DNA from: DASSLY01 sp035689185
GTDB lineage: Bacteria; Actinomycetota; Actinomycetes; Actinomycetales; Dermatophilaceae
Direction of reading: 5' to 3'
Assembly (NCBI GenBank): GCA_035689185.1
Contig: DASSLY010000063.1
Location: 1-20,634, forward strand
DNA: 20,634 bases
Position numbers and translations under genes: made by a program. Below, in pieces: positions 6,960 through 14,154 of this stretch. Under the pieces are notes generated by a model. That model worked only from the letters and a program-made list of their open reading frames with translations. It did not search any database and was not told where the DNA came from. Position 1 is the stretch's first letter; each line of letters opens with the position of its first letter.

Positions 6960-7747
6960 GGCCGGCCGAAGCCGGCCCGAGTGAGCTCGGCAACCCCCGC
7001 GGCGGACAGCACGAGCTCGGTGAACGCCCTGGCAGCCGCAGGGTTCGGCGCGGCGGCCAGGGTTGCGATCGGGTAGGTCGTCGCCGCGTTCACGGCCGCC
7101 TCGATCGGGACGCCGGTGACCTTGTCGCCGGCCGCCAGGACGTCGGTGCGGTAGACCACGCCCGCGTCGACCTCGCCGAGCCGAACCTTGGTCAGCACCG
7201 CCTTCACGTCGACCTCCTCGGTGACCGGGGTGACGGCCAGGCCGGCGTTGGCGAACACCTTGGCCGCGGTGGCGCCGCACGGCACCTGGGCCTGGCAGAG
7301 CGCGACCTTGACCCCAGGGGCGGCCAGGTCGGAGAGGTCATCGACCTTGGCCGGGTTCGCCGGCGGGACCGCGATCTCCATGCTGTTCTTCGCGAAGACG
7401 GCGGGGTTGGTGGCGGCACCGGCCTTGACCACGGAGTCCATCGTGGTCTGGCTGGCCGAGGCGAACACGTCCGCGGGTGCGCCGGCGGTGATCTGGGCGG
7501 CCAATCCGGAACTGGGTCCGAAGTTGAAGGTGACCTTCGTGGCCGGGTGGGCGACCTCGAACCTCCTGCCCAGGGCGGTGAACGACGCGGTGAGGGACGC
7601 CGCAGCCAGGACGGTGACCTCCCCCGACAGCCTGTCCTGCCCCGTGGCGGCGCTGCCAGCTGCGGGGCCCGGCATGGCTGCCCCACCGCATCCGCCCAGT
7701 CCCATCGCAAGCGCGGCGGCGGTGACGGCCCGCCGACCCGTGCTCAC
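6956..7747 (-). CDS. modA: Molybdate-binding lipoprotein
   Basis: This 263-aa extracytoplasmic solute-binding protein delivers molybdate to ModBC. The N-terminus has twin arginines, a hydrophobic stretch and a lipobox LGGC with Cys20, so it is a predicted lipoprotein. The mature part shows ModA hallmarks: VTVLAAASLTASFTALG, VTFNFGPSSGLAAQI, GAPADVFASAS, and later AKVFANAGLAVTPV and GEVDAGVVYRTDV. The GTG start at 7747 overlaps the stop of the regulator gene by four bases. An open frame extends upstream but covers the regulator in another phase. Confidence 0.94.
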   Translation of the reverse strand: MSTGRRAVTAAALAMGLGGCGGAAMPGPAAGSAATGQDRLSGEVTVLAAASLTASFTALGRRFEVAHPATKVTFNFGPSSGLAAQITAGAPADVFASASQTTMDSVVKAGAATNPAVFAKNSMEIAVPPANPAKVDDLSDLAAPGVKVALCQAQVPCGATAAKVFANAGLAVTPVTEEVDVKAVLTKVRLGEVDAGVVYRTDVLAAGDKVTGVPIEAAVNAATTYPIATLAAAPNPAAARAFTELVLSAAGVAELTRAGFGRP

Positions 7748-8154
7748 GGCTGCCTCGGTAGCTCGATGACGACGTTGGTGGCCTTGACCGCGGCGATGGC
7801 CAGCACGCCCGGCTCCAGGCCGAGCTCGTCGGCGGCCTCCCGGCTCATGAGCGACACCACGCGATGCGGGCCGCACTGCAGTTCGACCTGCGCCATCACC
7901 GTGTCCCGGACCACCCGGGTGACCAGGCCCTGGAGTCGGTTGCGGGCGGACTCGGACACCACCGGCGCCGGTGCGGGGCGGTCTGCAGCGGCCGCCAGCT
8001 CCTGGGCGAAGCGGGCCAGCTCCGACCCCTCGAGCACCTGTCGGCCGCTGGCGTCGAGCCGGATCTGGACCTTCCCGGCGTCTGCCCATCGGCGCACGGT
8101 GTCGTCGCTGACGCCGAGCAGGGCGGCGGCGTCACGGATCCGGAAGACTGCCAC
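7744..8154 (-). CDS. HTH-TOBE molybdenum-binding regulator
   Basis: This 136-aa protein has two domains. Residues 1-50 form a MerR/excisionase-type helix-turn-helix (FRIRDAAALLGVSDDTVRRWADAGKV). Residues about 70-132 form a molbindin/TOBE fold (ARNRLQGLVTRVVRDTVMAQVEL; VVSLMSREAADELGLEPGVLAIAAVKATNVVIE). TOBE domains bind molybdate or tungstate, so it probably senses intracellular oxyanion and controls this operon. Being the first gene, directly before modABC with GTGA overlap, fits autoregulation. The GTG start at 8154 lies six bases after a possible -10, which suggests a leaderless mRNA. A storage role (Mop-like) is a weaker alternative because a DNA-binding domain is present. Confidence 0.9.
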   Translation of the reverse strand: MAVFRIRDAAALLGVSDDTVRRWADAGKVQIRLDASGRQVLEGSELARFAQELAAAADRPAPAPVVSESARNRLQGLVTRVVRDTVMAQVELQCGPHRVVSLMSREAADELGLEPGVLAIAAVKATNVVIELPRQP

Positions 8155-8160
8155 CGCGGC

Positions 8161-8188
8161 AGCATACCCGCGCCTGCGGCTGTTTCAG
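8161..8188 (-). promoter_or_regulatory. Candidate promoter of the mod operon (leaderless)
   Basis: On the minus strand CTGAAA (8183-8188) and TATGCT (8161-8166) are separated by 16 bp. The -10 ends six bases before the GTG of the regulator, so transcription would start at or next to the start codon. The -10 overlaps one copy of the recurrent word GCATAC. Confidence 0.45.
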
Positions 8189-8249
8189 AGTCCTACTTCC
8201 GCATCCGCGGCAAGGACCCACCTCGGGCCGGGTATGCCGGGCGCGCACA

Positions 8250-8276
8250 GCCGCCGTCGCCCTGCCTGACGGCGGC
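8250..8276 (-). terminator. Terminator hairpin after pfp
   Basis: GCCGCCGTC (8250-8258) and GACGGCGGC (8268-8276) form a perfect 9-bp stem with a 9-nt loop, 12 bases after the pfp stop. No U-run follows. It would insulate pfp from the mod operon. Confidence 0.6.
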
Positions 8277-8288
8277 GTTAGTGAGGCG

Positions 8289-9518
8289 TCAGTGGCCGGC
8301 GGCCGCGTGGCGGGCGCCGAACGGCTGGCCGATGTCGGTCAGCAGGTCGGTGAACCAGCTCTGATGCACGTCGAAGTGCTTGCCACCGGCGATGCGCTTG
8401 AACTCCACCGCGCGCAGCCGGTTACCGCGCTCCTCGTCGTGGCCGATAACCCCGCCCTCGCCGCGCAAGGCGCACTCCACGGCGAGGTCGGTGCAGCTCT
8501 TGATCAGCCGCAGGTCGTCGACGTTGGCGGCAGCGGATCGGGCGAAGTAGCCGGACTTCTGCACCAGCGTCTTGTTCGCGCCGACGAGCAGGGCGAACTG
8601 CTTGGCGAACCAGGCGCCAGGGTTGACCTTGTCCAGCATCACGTGGCCGAACGGGTCGCGCGGCACGTCCTCGCCGTTGGCCTCCATCGTCGCCACGATG
8701 TCGGCGACCCCGGCCCCCTCGGACAGGAACACGTTGACGCAGCCCAGGTCGTCCATCAACCCGGTGAGCCGGGACGCCTCCGCGGCGATGTCCAGGCTCA
8801 GCTCCGGCAGGTAGACGCCATGGACGTCCCAGCGGCGCGGGTCGTTGCCGATGCCGGGGACGAACTCCTGCCTGGCGACCCAGTCGTGGTAGCTGCGCGC
8901 GGTCGCCGCCGTGAGCCACCCGCAATGGCGGCCCATGACCTCGTGCACGATGAGCATCCGGGGGTTGGCGGAGTGCTCGGCGATGACATTGCGGGCATAG
9001 ACCGCTCCCTGCTCCGCGGCCGTCCAGGCGCCCAGGCTCTGCCGGATGGGTACGACGTCGTTATCGACGGTCTTGGGCAGGCCCACCACGGTCAGCGCGT
9101 AGTCGTTGTCGGCCAGGTAGCCCGCCAGGTCGGCGGCGGTCGTGTTGGTGTCGTCGCCGCCGATGGTGTGCAGCACGTCGACGCCGTCCTTGGTGAGCTG
9201 CTGCGCGGCGACGTGAAGCGGGTCCTGACCCGGCTGGACCAGCCCGCGCTGGACGCAGTCCTTGACGTTGGTCAGCTTCACCCGGCTGTTGCCGATCGGG
9301 CTGCCGCCGAACCGGTGCAGCAGGTGCGCCTTCTCTCGGATCTGCGGAGTGACCTCGATGAACGACCCGGTGAGCAGCCCGGCATACCCGTCGGTGTAGC
9401 CGATGATGCGCACGTCCGGGGCGATCTCGGTGTACCGCTCGATCAGGCCACCGACGGCGGAGGACAAGCAGGGGGCGAGACCGCCCGCGGTGAGCATGGC
9501 GACTGTGCGAACCGTCAT
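8289..9518 (-). CDS. pfp: Pyrophosphate--fructose 6-phosphate 1-phosphotransferase
   Basis: This 409-aa cytoplasmic enzyme reversibly phosphorylates fructose 6-phosphate to fructose 1,6-bisphosphate using PPi. The phosphofructokinase fold is shown by MLTAGGLAPCLSSAVGG near the N-terminus, GGDDT (120-124), PKTVDND (148-154, catalytic Asp152) and VHEVMGRHCGWL. The Asp in GGDD and the Lys in PKT are the known hallmarks of PPi rather than ATP use (ATP enzymes have GGDGS). The ATG at 9518 is preceded by TAGTCT eight bases upstream and by no Shine-Dalgarno, so it may be leaderless. It lies near GH13 and aldo/keto reductase genes, but no shared operon is evident. Confidence 0.94.
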   Translation of the reverse strand: MTVRTVAMLTAGGLAPCLSSAVGGLIERYTEIAPDVRIIGYTDGYAGLLTGSFIEVTPQIREKAHLLHRFGGSPIGNSRVKLTNVKDCVQRGLVQPGQDPLHVAAQQLTKDGVDVLHTIGGDDTNTTAADLAGYLADNDYALTVVGLPKTVDNDVVPIRQSLGAWTAAEQGAVYARNVIAEHSANPRMLIVHEVMGRHCGWLTAATARSYHDWVARQEFVPGIGNDPRRWDVHGVYLPELSLDIAAEASRLTGLMDDLGCVNVFLSEGAGVADIVATMEANGEDVPRDPFGHVMLDKVNPGAWFAKQFALLVGANKTLVQKSGYFARSAAANVDDLRLIKSCTDLAVECALRGEGGVIGHDEERGNRLRAVEFKRIAGGKHFDVHQSWFTDLLTDIGQPFGARHAAAGH

Positions 9519-9526
9519 GGTGTGTG

Positions 9527-9532
9527 AGACTA
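9527..9532 (-). promoter_or_regulatory. Candidate -10 of pfp
   Basis: TAGTCT on the minus strand ends eight bases before the pfp ATG, in TAnnnT form. There is no ribosome-binding site, so a leaderless or nearly leaderless mRNA is inferred. No clear -35 is visible. Confidence 0.4.
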
Positions 9533-9630
9533 CTTCGGCCGCGGTCCGTCTACCGCCGGCGGTTCAGCCGCGCGCCCAGGGACCGGCCGGCGTCGACCGG
9601 GCGGATCGTCCGGATTGGCCGACCGGGCGG

Positions 9631-10455
9631 TCAGTGGCCGCTGGTGTCGGAGTCGACAGCCGCCGACTCGCCGCGGTCCAGGGTATCGAGACGGGCCAGC
9701 TGCGTCGGGGACAGCTCGAACCCGAACACGTCGAGGTTTTGCCGCAGCCGCGTCCGGTCGCTGGACTTCGGGACGGCTGCCAACCCTTGCTGGACGTGCC
9801 AGCGGAGCACGACCTGGCCTGGCGTGGTGCCGAGTTCGTCAGCGATGGCGGCCACGGCCGGCTCCCGCAACAGGTCGCTGCCGCGCCCCAGCGGCGACCA
9901 GGACTGGGTGACGACGCCGTGGCGCTGGTTCGCGACCCGCGACTCCCGCCGTGGTGTGTAGGGACTCAGCTGGATCTGGTTCACCGCCGGGACGGTGCCG
10001 GTCTCGGACACCAGCCGGTCCAGGTGTGCCGGCTTGAAGTTCGAGACCCCGATGGCCCGCGTTCTGCCGTCTTCGAGCAGCCGCTCGAAGGTCCGCCAGG
10101 TGTCGACGTAGCGGTCCCGCCAGGGCTGCGGCCAGTGGATGAGCAGCAAGTCGACATAGTCCAGCCCGAGCCGGTCCAGACAGGAGTCCAGCCCCTGGAC
10201 GGCCTTGCCGTCCCCCTGGTACCCGCCGTCGAGCTTGGTGGTGACGAACAGCTCCGCCCGGGGCAATCCGCAGGCGCGGATCCCGCGACCGACACCGCGC
10301 TCGTTGCCGTACTTGGCCGCGGTGTCGACGAGCCGCCAGCCGCACTCGACGGCGAGCGGGATCACCCGGGCGGCCTCGTCGTCGTCCATCGGCCAGGTGC
10401 CCAGCCCGAGCTGCGGGACCGGCCCCCCGTGGCTGAGTGCGAGTGTCGGTGTCAC
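9631..10455 (-). CDS. Aldo/keto reductase
   Basis: This 274-aa NADPH-dependent (beta/alpha)8-barrel oxidoreductase would act on small carbonyl compounds. The catalytic tetrad is complete: Asp44 and Tyr49 in LVDTAAKYGNE, Lys74 in TTKLDGG, and His107 in LLLIHWPQP. Further family motifs are GVSNFKPAHLDRL, VNQIQLSPY, and the NADPH-phosphate segment AVPKSSDRTRLRQNLDVF. It resembles the 2,5-diketo-gluconate reductase/YvgN subgroup; the substrate is unknown. The GTG at 10455 is chosen because the protein family begins at this TLALSHGGPVPQLGLGTW segment and TACAGT lies six bases before it. The upstream open frame runs through the tandem repeat at 10518-10616 and is not thought to be translated. Confidence 0.93.
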   Translation of the reverse strand: MTPTLALSHGGPVPQLGLGTWPMDDDEAARVIPLAVECGWRLVDTAAKYGNERGVGRGIRACGLPRAELFVTTKLDGGYQGDGKAVQGLDSCLDRLGLDYVDLLLIHWPQPWRDRYVDTWRTFERLLEDGRTRAIGVSNFKPAHLDRLVSETGTVPAVNQIQLSPYTPRRESRVANQRHGVVTQSWSPLGRGSDLLREPAVAAIADELGTTPGQVVLRWHVQQGLAAVPKSSDRTRLRQNLDVFGFELSPTQLARLDTLDRGESAAVDSDTSGH

Positions 10456-10461
10456 CGCCCG

Positions 10462-10467
10462 ACTGTA
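10462..10467 (-). promoter_or_regulatory. Candidate -10 of the aldo/keto reductase gene
   Basis: TACAGT (TAnnnT) on the minus strand ends six bases before the GTG start. The spacing equals that of the mod-regulator promoter and implies a leaderless mRNA. A clear -35 is not seen. Confidence 0.4.
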
Positions 10468-10517
10468 TGCGCCCCACCGTCCTGCGCCCGACGCGGCCCA
10501 CACCGGCGTGCCCGGCT

Positions 10518-10616
10518 CACACCTGCGTGCGCGGGCCGACACCTGCGTGGGCGGCCGACACCTGCGTGGGCGGCCGACACCTGCGTGCGCGGCCGACACC
10601 TGCATGGGAGCACCGA
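10518..10616. repeat. 19-bp tandem repeat upstream of aldo/keto reductase
   Basis: About five units of GACACCTGCGTGGGCGGCC stand head to tail (ACCTGCGTG or ACCTGCATG begins at 10521, 10541, 10560, 10579 and 10598, spacing 20, 19, 19, 19). They lie in the 222-bp gap between the reductase start and the DUF1232 stop. The middle two units are identical and the outer ones diverge. Confidence 0.9.
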
Positions 10617-10677
10617 CACCGTATGCGGTGTGAGTCGTCCCACAAGGGTGTCGGTCCCCCAGGGGCGTGTCAGGCGA

Positions 10678-11058
10678 CTACCGCCGGGGTCGGTCCTGGA
10701 GGGCGGTCACGACATCGTGCCCGCGCCAGCGGGGGACGTCCTGGACGTCGACCGGGTGGCCCTGGACAACCACCGGTCGCTCCACCCGGCGCAGCAGCGC
10801 GCGCACCGTCCCGTACGCCAGCAGCAGGACGAGTACGTCGTCGAGGTAAACCGGGTCCGGCACCAGGTCGACCGGCGACGCGGCGTACAGCAGGGCCAGC
10901 CAGAAGCCAACCTTGGCGCCGGTCGGGACGCCGGCCCCATGGAGGAGAGCACGCAGCCGCCACAGCTTGACCGCCAGGGTGACCGTGGCGACGACTGCCC
11001 CGACCAAGAGCAGCCCGAGCACAAGGAGGGCGACGACGAGGAGCGCGTTGTAGTCCAT
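10678..11058 (-). CDS. DUF1232 (YkvA-like) membrane protein
   Basis: This 126-aa protein starts MDYNALLVVALLVLGLLLVG, giving one strong N-terminal membrane helix (about residues 6-28). The DUF1232 core follows at residues 42-85 (GAKVGFWLALLYAASPVDLVPD, then YLDDVLVLLLAYGTVRALL). The S-P-x-D-L-x-P-D and Y-L-D-D elements are the family signature. The function is unknown. The ATG at 11058 is preferred because the hydrophobic segment starts there; an upstream open stretch of 42 codons is Arg/Pro-rich and unlike the family. The 168 bp between this gene and the GH13 stop hold nothing I recognise. Confidence 0.82.
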   Translation of the reverse strand: MDYNALLVVALLVLGLLLVGAVVATVTLAVKLWRLRALLHGAGVPTGAKVGFWLALLYAASPVDLVPDPVYLDDVLVLLLAYGTVRALLRRVERPVVVQGHPVDVQDVPRWRGHDVVTALQDRPRR

Positions 11059-11226
11059 GACGAGGAAACGGTAACCCGCTGGGGGCTGGCCCGGGTAGCA
11101 GTCCAGGCAGGCAGCCGGGGGTTGTCCCGGCCGCCTCGCGCTGGCCGGGTCCTCGGCCCGGACGGTCCGGCGGGATCGTGGCACAACGCCGCCCTGTCAA
11201 CCCCGCCCTCCGGCCCGCGGAGCCGC

Positions 11227-12546
11227 CTACCCGCGCCGGCGAACGAGCACCTGGTAGCCCCAGGCCGGCAGGTGGACGGTGTCGCCGTCGGCGAGGGTGA
11301 CCTCGGCCCCGGTGATGGCGTCGGCGTAGGTCCCGTGGTGCAGGCCGTGAGTGAAGGCGACCTCGCGGGACGAGGCGTCCAGGTTGAACACGCCGAAGAC
11401 CTTGTCCACGTCGTTCTGGCGGACGAAGCTCAGCACCTGCTTCGGCGCGTCGTTGACGACCTCGACCATGGTCGCGCCCCACCGGCCGTTCCACAGCGCC
11501 GTGTTCTCCCGCTTCAGCGCGAACAGCTTCCGGTAGAGCTCGCCCAGCGGGTGCTCGCGCCACTGGATCGGGTCGCGCTCGAAGAACTTCAGCCTGCGCT
11601 CGTTGCCCGCCTCCTGGCCGTTGTAGATCAACGGCATCCCCTCGCCCACGACGGACAGCGCGATGGCCGCTTCCAGGCAGTCCCCGAACTGCTCGAACTC
11701 CGTGCCCTCCCACGCGTTCTTGTCGTGGTTGCTGACGAAGGTCATGCGCATGCTGTCGTGGGGCCAGGACCGCTCGTTCCAGGAGTAGTAGACGTGCAGC
11801 GCCTCGGCGTCGCGGCGGCCCATGGCGATCTCGTGCATCGTCTCGTTCCACGACCACGCGTAGGTCATGTCGAACGCCTTCGCGTGCAGGTCGCGGGTCT
11901 CCCACTCGGCGAGCATGAACACCGGCTTGATGGCGTCGAGCTCGGCGCGGACGTTCTCCCAGAAGTCCAGCGGGACGTAGCCGGCGACGTCGCAGCGGTA
12001 GCCGTCGATGTCGGCCTCCTCGACCCAGTACCGCAGCGCGCGGGTCATGTACTCCCGCAGCTCGGGCTTGTCGTAGTTCAGGTCGATGATGTCGTCCCAG
12101 TCCCACCACGGCGTCGGCCGGAAGTCGCCCTTCCAGTCCCGGACGTACCAGTCGGGGTGATCGCTGACCAGGTTGCTGTCCCACGCCGTGTGGTTGGCCA
12201 CCCAGTCCAGGATCACGTAGAGCCCGAGCTCGTGCGCCCTGGCCACGAAGTGGCGCAGGTCGTCCAGGTCGCCGAACTCCGGGCTGACGCTGAAGTAGTC
12301 CCGCACGGCATACGGGCTGCCCAGCTCGCCTTTGCGGTTCTCCTCGCCGATCACGTGGACCGGCATCACCCACACGATGACCGCGCCCAGTTCCTTGATC
12401 CGGGGCAGGTGCTCCTCGGCCGCCCTGAATGTGCCCTCCGGGGTGAAGTGGCGGGTGTTGATCTGGTAGATGGTCGCGTTCTTGCTCCATTGCGGATGCT
12501 GCAGCTGCACGTACGGCTTCGGCTCGTAGCGGCGGAGGTCGGTCAC
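11227..12546 (-). CDS. Cytoplasmic GH13 alpha-amylase-family enzyme
   Basis: This 439-aa enzyme has a (beta/alpha)8 barrel and a short C-terminal beta domain but no signal peptide, so it acts inside the cell on alpha-glucosidic bonds. The four GH13 regions are present: DWVANH (Asp114-His119), GYRCDVAG with nucleophile Asp186, MLAEWE with acid/base Glu214, and FVSNHDKN with His274-Asp275. The GTG start at 12546 has AAGGAG nine bases upstream. The length and start YEPKPYVQLQHPQWSKNATIYQINTR are those of compact maltodextrin-acting enzymes. Product specificity (amylase, glucosidase, transferase) cannot be read from sequence. It diverges from the DUF72 gene across a repeat-filled promoter region. 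Confidence 0.92.
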   Translation of the reverse strand: MTDLRRYEPKPYVQLQHPQWSKNATIYQINTRHFTPEGTFRAAEEHLPRIKELGAVIVWVMPVHVIGEENRKGELGSPYAVRDYFSVSPEFGDLDDLRHFVARAHELGLYVILDWVANHTAWDSNLVSDHPDWYVRDWKGDFRPTPWWDWDDIIDLNYDKPELREYMTRALRYWVEEADIDGYRCDVAGYVPLDFWENVRAELDAIKPVFMLAEWETRDLHAKAFDMTYAWSWNETMHEIAMGRRDAEALHVYYSWNERSWPHDSMRMTFVSNHDKNAWEGTEFEQFGDCLEAAIALSVVGEGMPLIYNGQEAGNERRLKFFERDPIQWREHPLGELYRKLFALKRENTALWNGRWGATMVEVVNDAPKQVLSFVRQNDVDKVFGVFNLDASSREVAFTHGLHHGTYADAITGAEVTLADGDTVHLPAWGYQVLVRRRG

Positions 12547-12612
12547 GGGCGCTGGCTCCTTCGGCAGACATCGGTATGACGACTGGCAAGTCTGTCGCGC
12601 CCGTCACCACCC

Positions 12613-12708
12613 GGCGACCCGGGCGGCGGCCCGCGCGGCGGCTCGCGCGGCGGCCCGGGCGGCGACCCGGGCGGCGGCTCGCGCGGCGACCCGGGCGGCG
12701 GCGCGTCC
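12613..12708. repeat. 12-bp tandem repeat in a divergent promoter region
   Basis: Eight consecutive 12-bp units follow GGCGGCCCGGGC or close variants (GGCGACCCGGGC, GGCGGCTCGCGC), with only the last unit decayed. They occupy most of the 191 bp between the divergent GH13 (12546) and DUF72 (12738) starts. Because 12 is a multiple of three, plus-strand reading gives an Arg-Arg-Pro-Gly type tetrapeptide repeat. Confidence 0.92.
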
Positions 12709-12737
12709 GGTCGGGCTGCTGTGGGTATGCGGGGTCG

Positions 12738-13466
12738 GTGACCGTTCTCGTCGGCACCTCCGGGTGGAGCTACGACCACTGGGCCGGGGTGCTCTACCCT
12801 CCCGGCCTGCCGGCGGCCCGCCGGCTGGCCCACTACGTGGCCGAGTTCCCCACGGTCGAGCTCAACGCCAGCTTCTACCGCTGGCCGAGGGAGGCCACCT
12901 TCGCCAGCTGGCATCGCCGTCTGCCCACGGGCTTCCGGATGTCGGTGAAGATGCCCCGTGGCCTCACTCACGCCCGCCGGCTGTACGCACCCGAGATCTG
13001 GGTCCCCCGGCTGACCGCCGCCTGGCACCAGCTCGGCGACCGCCGCGCCGTCCTGTTGGCGCAGCTGCCCCCGACCCAGGAACGCGACGACGCCCGTCTG
13101 GACTACTTCCTTGGCCTGCTGCCGGACTGGATGCGGGTCGCCGTCGAGCTGCGCCACCCCAGCTGGGACGCGCCCGAGGTGTACCGGCTGCTGGAACGGC
13201 ACCGGACCGCATACACGGTGCTCAGCGGCGCGAACCTGCCGTGCGTGCTGCGGGCGACCACCGACGTGGTCTACGTCCGGCTGCACGGCCCGGACACCGG
13301 GACCCTGTATGCCGGGTCGTACTCCGACGCCGACCTGGCCTGGTGGGCAGAGCGGATCCGGGAGTGGGATCTCTCGGGGCACGACGTGCTGGCCTACTTC
13401 AACAATGACGGCGGGGGGAACGCGGTGCGCAACGCCCGGACCCTGCGCGGCCTGCTTGGCTGCTGA
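12738..13466 (+). CDS. DUF72 family protein (YecE-like TIM barrel)
   Basis: This 242-aa protein of the widespread DUF72 family has no firmly assigned activity. The signature elements are VGTSGWSYDHWAGVLYP (5-21), FPTVELNASFYRWP (37-50), FRMSVKMPRGLTH, LLAQLPPT, VAVELRHPSW, VYVRLHGP and VLAYFNNDGGGNAVRNA. The GTG at 12738 is chosen because family members begin at this TVLVGTSGW segment. An in-frame ATG at 12576 would add 54 residues, mostly Arg-rich repeat, and has no ribosome-binding site. The word GTATGC lies seven bases before the chosen GTG. The next gene starts about 20 bases after the stop, so the two may be co-transcribed. Confidence 0.9.
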   Translation: MTVLVGTSGWSYDHWAGVLYPPGLPAARRLAHYVAEFPTVELNASFYRWPREATFASWHRRLPTGFRMSVKMPRGLTHARRLYAPEIWVPRLTAAWHQLGDRRAVLLAQLPPTQERDDARLDYFLGLLPDWMRVAVELRHPSWDAPEVYRLLERHRTAYTVLSGANLPCVLRATTDVVYVRLHGPDTGTLYAGSYSDADLAWWAERIREWDLSGHDVLAYFNNDGGGNAVRNARTLRGLLGC

Positions 13467-13487
13467 CCGGTGGGGTAGCGGGTGCGC

Positions 13488-13868
13488 ATGACCGAAGCAG
13501 CCCAGACCGGGCCACCCACCGAACCCGCGCCCGGCACGCCGGCCGGCGACGCCGCCCGGCACGAGATCGACCGGGAGATCCAGGCGGTGATCGTCGAACT
13601 GGCACGGACGGGCTCGGGCCGCCCGGTCGGCGACCTGGTCCCCCAGCTCGAGGCGACGCTGGCGCAGCGCGGGATCACCGACCAGCCGCGCAGCTGGCTG
13701 GACGTCGTCGCGCGCGAGGCGTCCGCCGGCCGGATCTACGTGCAGACCAACGAGGCCCTCTCCGAGGTGACCGACCTGCCGGTCCGGGGCGGGGACCCCG
13801 AGCGCGCCGCCGAGGTCGTCAAGGCGGTCACCGGCGACACCGCGCAGGGCCAGGGCGTCGAACGGTAG
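13488..13868 (+). CDS. Hypothetical protein, possibly co-transcribed with DUF72 gene
   Basis: I do not recognise this 126-aa protein. Residues 1-22 are Pro/Ala/Thr-rich and probably disordered (MTEAAQTGPPTEPAPGTPAG). The remainder alternates charged helices and loops (HEIDREIQAVIVELARTGSG, VGDLVPQLEATLAQRGI, SWLDVVAREASAGRIYV), which could suit a small helical domain. No signal peptide or membrane segment is seen. The ATG at 13488 is preferred; a GTG at 13482 is two codons upstream in frame. It converges with the next gene with only three bases between stops. Confidence 0.7.
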   Translation: MTEAAQTGPPTEPAPGTPAGDAARHEIDREIQAVIVELARTGSGRPVGDLVPQLEATLAQRGITDQPRSWLDVVAREASAGRIYVQTNEALSEVTDLPVRGGDPERAAEVVKAVTGDTAQGQGVER

Positions 13869-13871
13869 CGG

Positions 13872-14060
13872 CTACTGCTTGGGCACGTCATGGGACATGT
13901 CGTAGCCGTAGTCCCCGCCGTCGTCCTTGCCCTCCTGGTCGGTCTGGGTGGCCACGTAGGTCAACGGCTGCTTGCCGGCCTTGGCCCGCGCGGCGAGGGT
14001 CGCCTCGTGCGCCAAGTCGTACTCGAGGTCACCCTGCTCCGGCTCGTCCTGGTCCTTCAT
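13872..14060 (-). CDS. Small acidic hypothetical protein
   Basis: This is a 62-aa acidic protein of unknown function. It starts MKDQDEPEQGDLEYDLAHEA and ends GGDYGYDMSHDVPKQ; the two YD(L/M)xH(E/D) segments look like an internal repeat at both ends. It has no cysteines, membrane segment or signal peptide. Codon use and the short distance to the convergent neighbour support a real gene, and I believe similar small proteins occur in related actinobacteria, but I cannot name a family. The 94 bp up to the polymerase stop hold nothing recognisable. Confidence 0.65.
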   Translation of the reverse strand: MKDQDEPEQGDLEYDLAHEATLAARAKAGKQPLTYVATQTDQEGKDDGGDYGYDMSHDVPKQ

Positions 14061-14154
14061 ACGCCCAGTAGACACCCGCGAGGGCCGCGGCGGCATGCAG
14101 GGACCGTGAGCCCCGACGAGCTCATCGGCAAGACCGGTCCGCAAGGAGCAGCGG

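Noticed and set aside
4783..6984. Long plus-strand open frame opposite the mod operon and tRNA genes
   Set aside because: It lies antisense to well-recognised genes (modC, modB, tRNA-Thr, tRNA-Met) and gives Arg/Pro/Ala-rich low-complexity protein, typical of high-GC shadow frames.
5095..6993. ModB-ModC fusion of about 630 residues
   Set aside because: The modC frame is open upstream, but that part reads modB sequence out of phase. ModB has its own frame with a GTG start and TGATG junction.
9403..12579. Plus-strand open frame of more than 1000 codons
   Set aside because: It runs opposite pfp, the aldo/keto reductase, DUF1232 and GH13 genes that have clear motifs, and has no recognisable domain itself.
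12576..12737. N-terminal extension of the DUF72 protein through the 12-bp repeat
   Set aside because: There is no ribosome-binding site, the sequence is low-complexity, and known family members start at the GTG at 12738. It is kept only as a finding to test.
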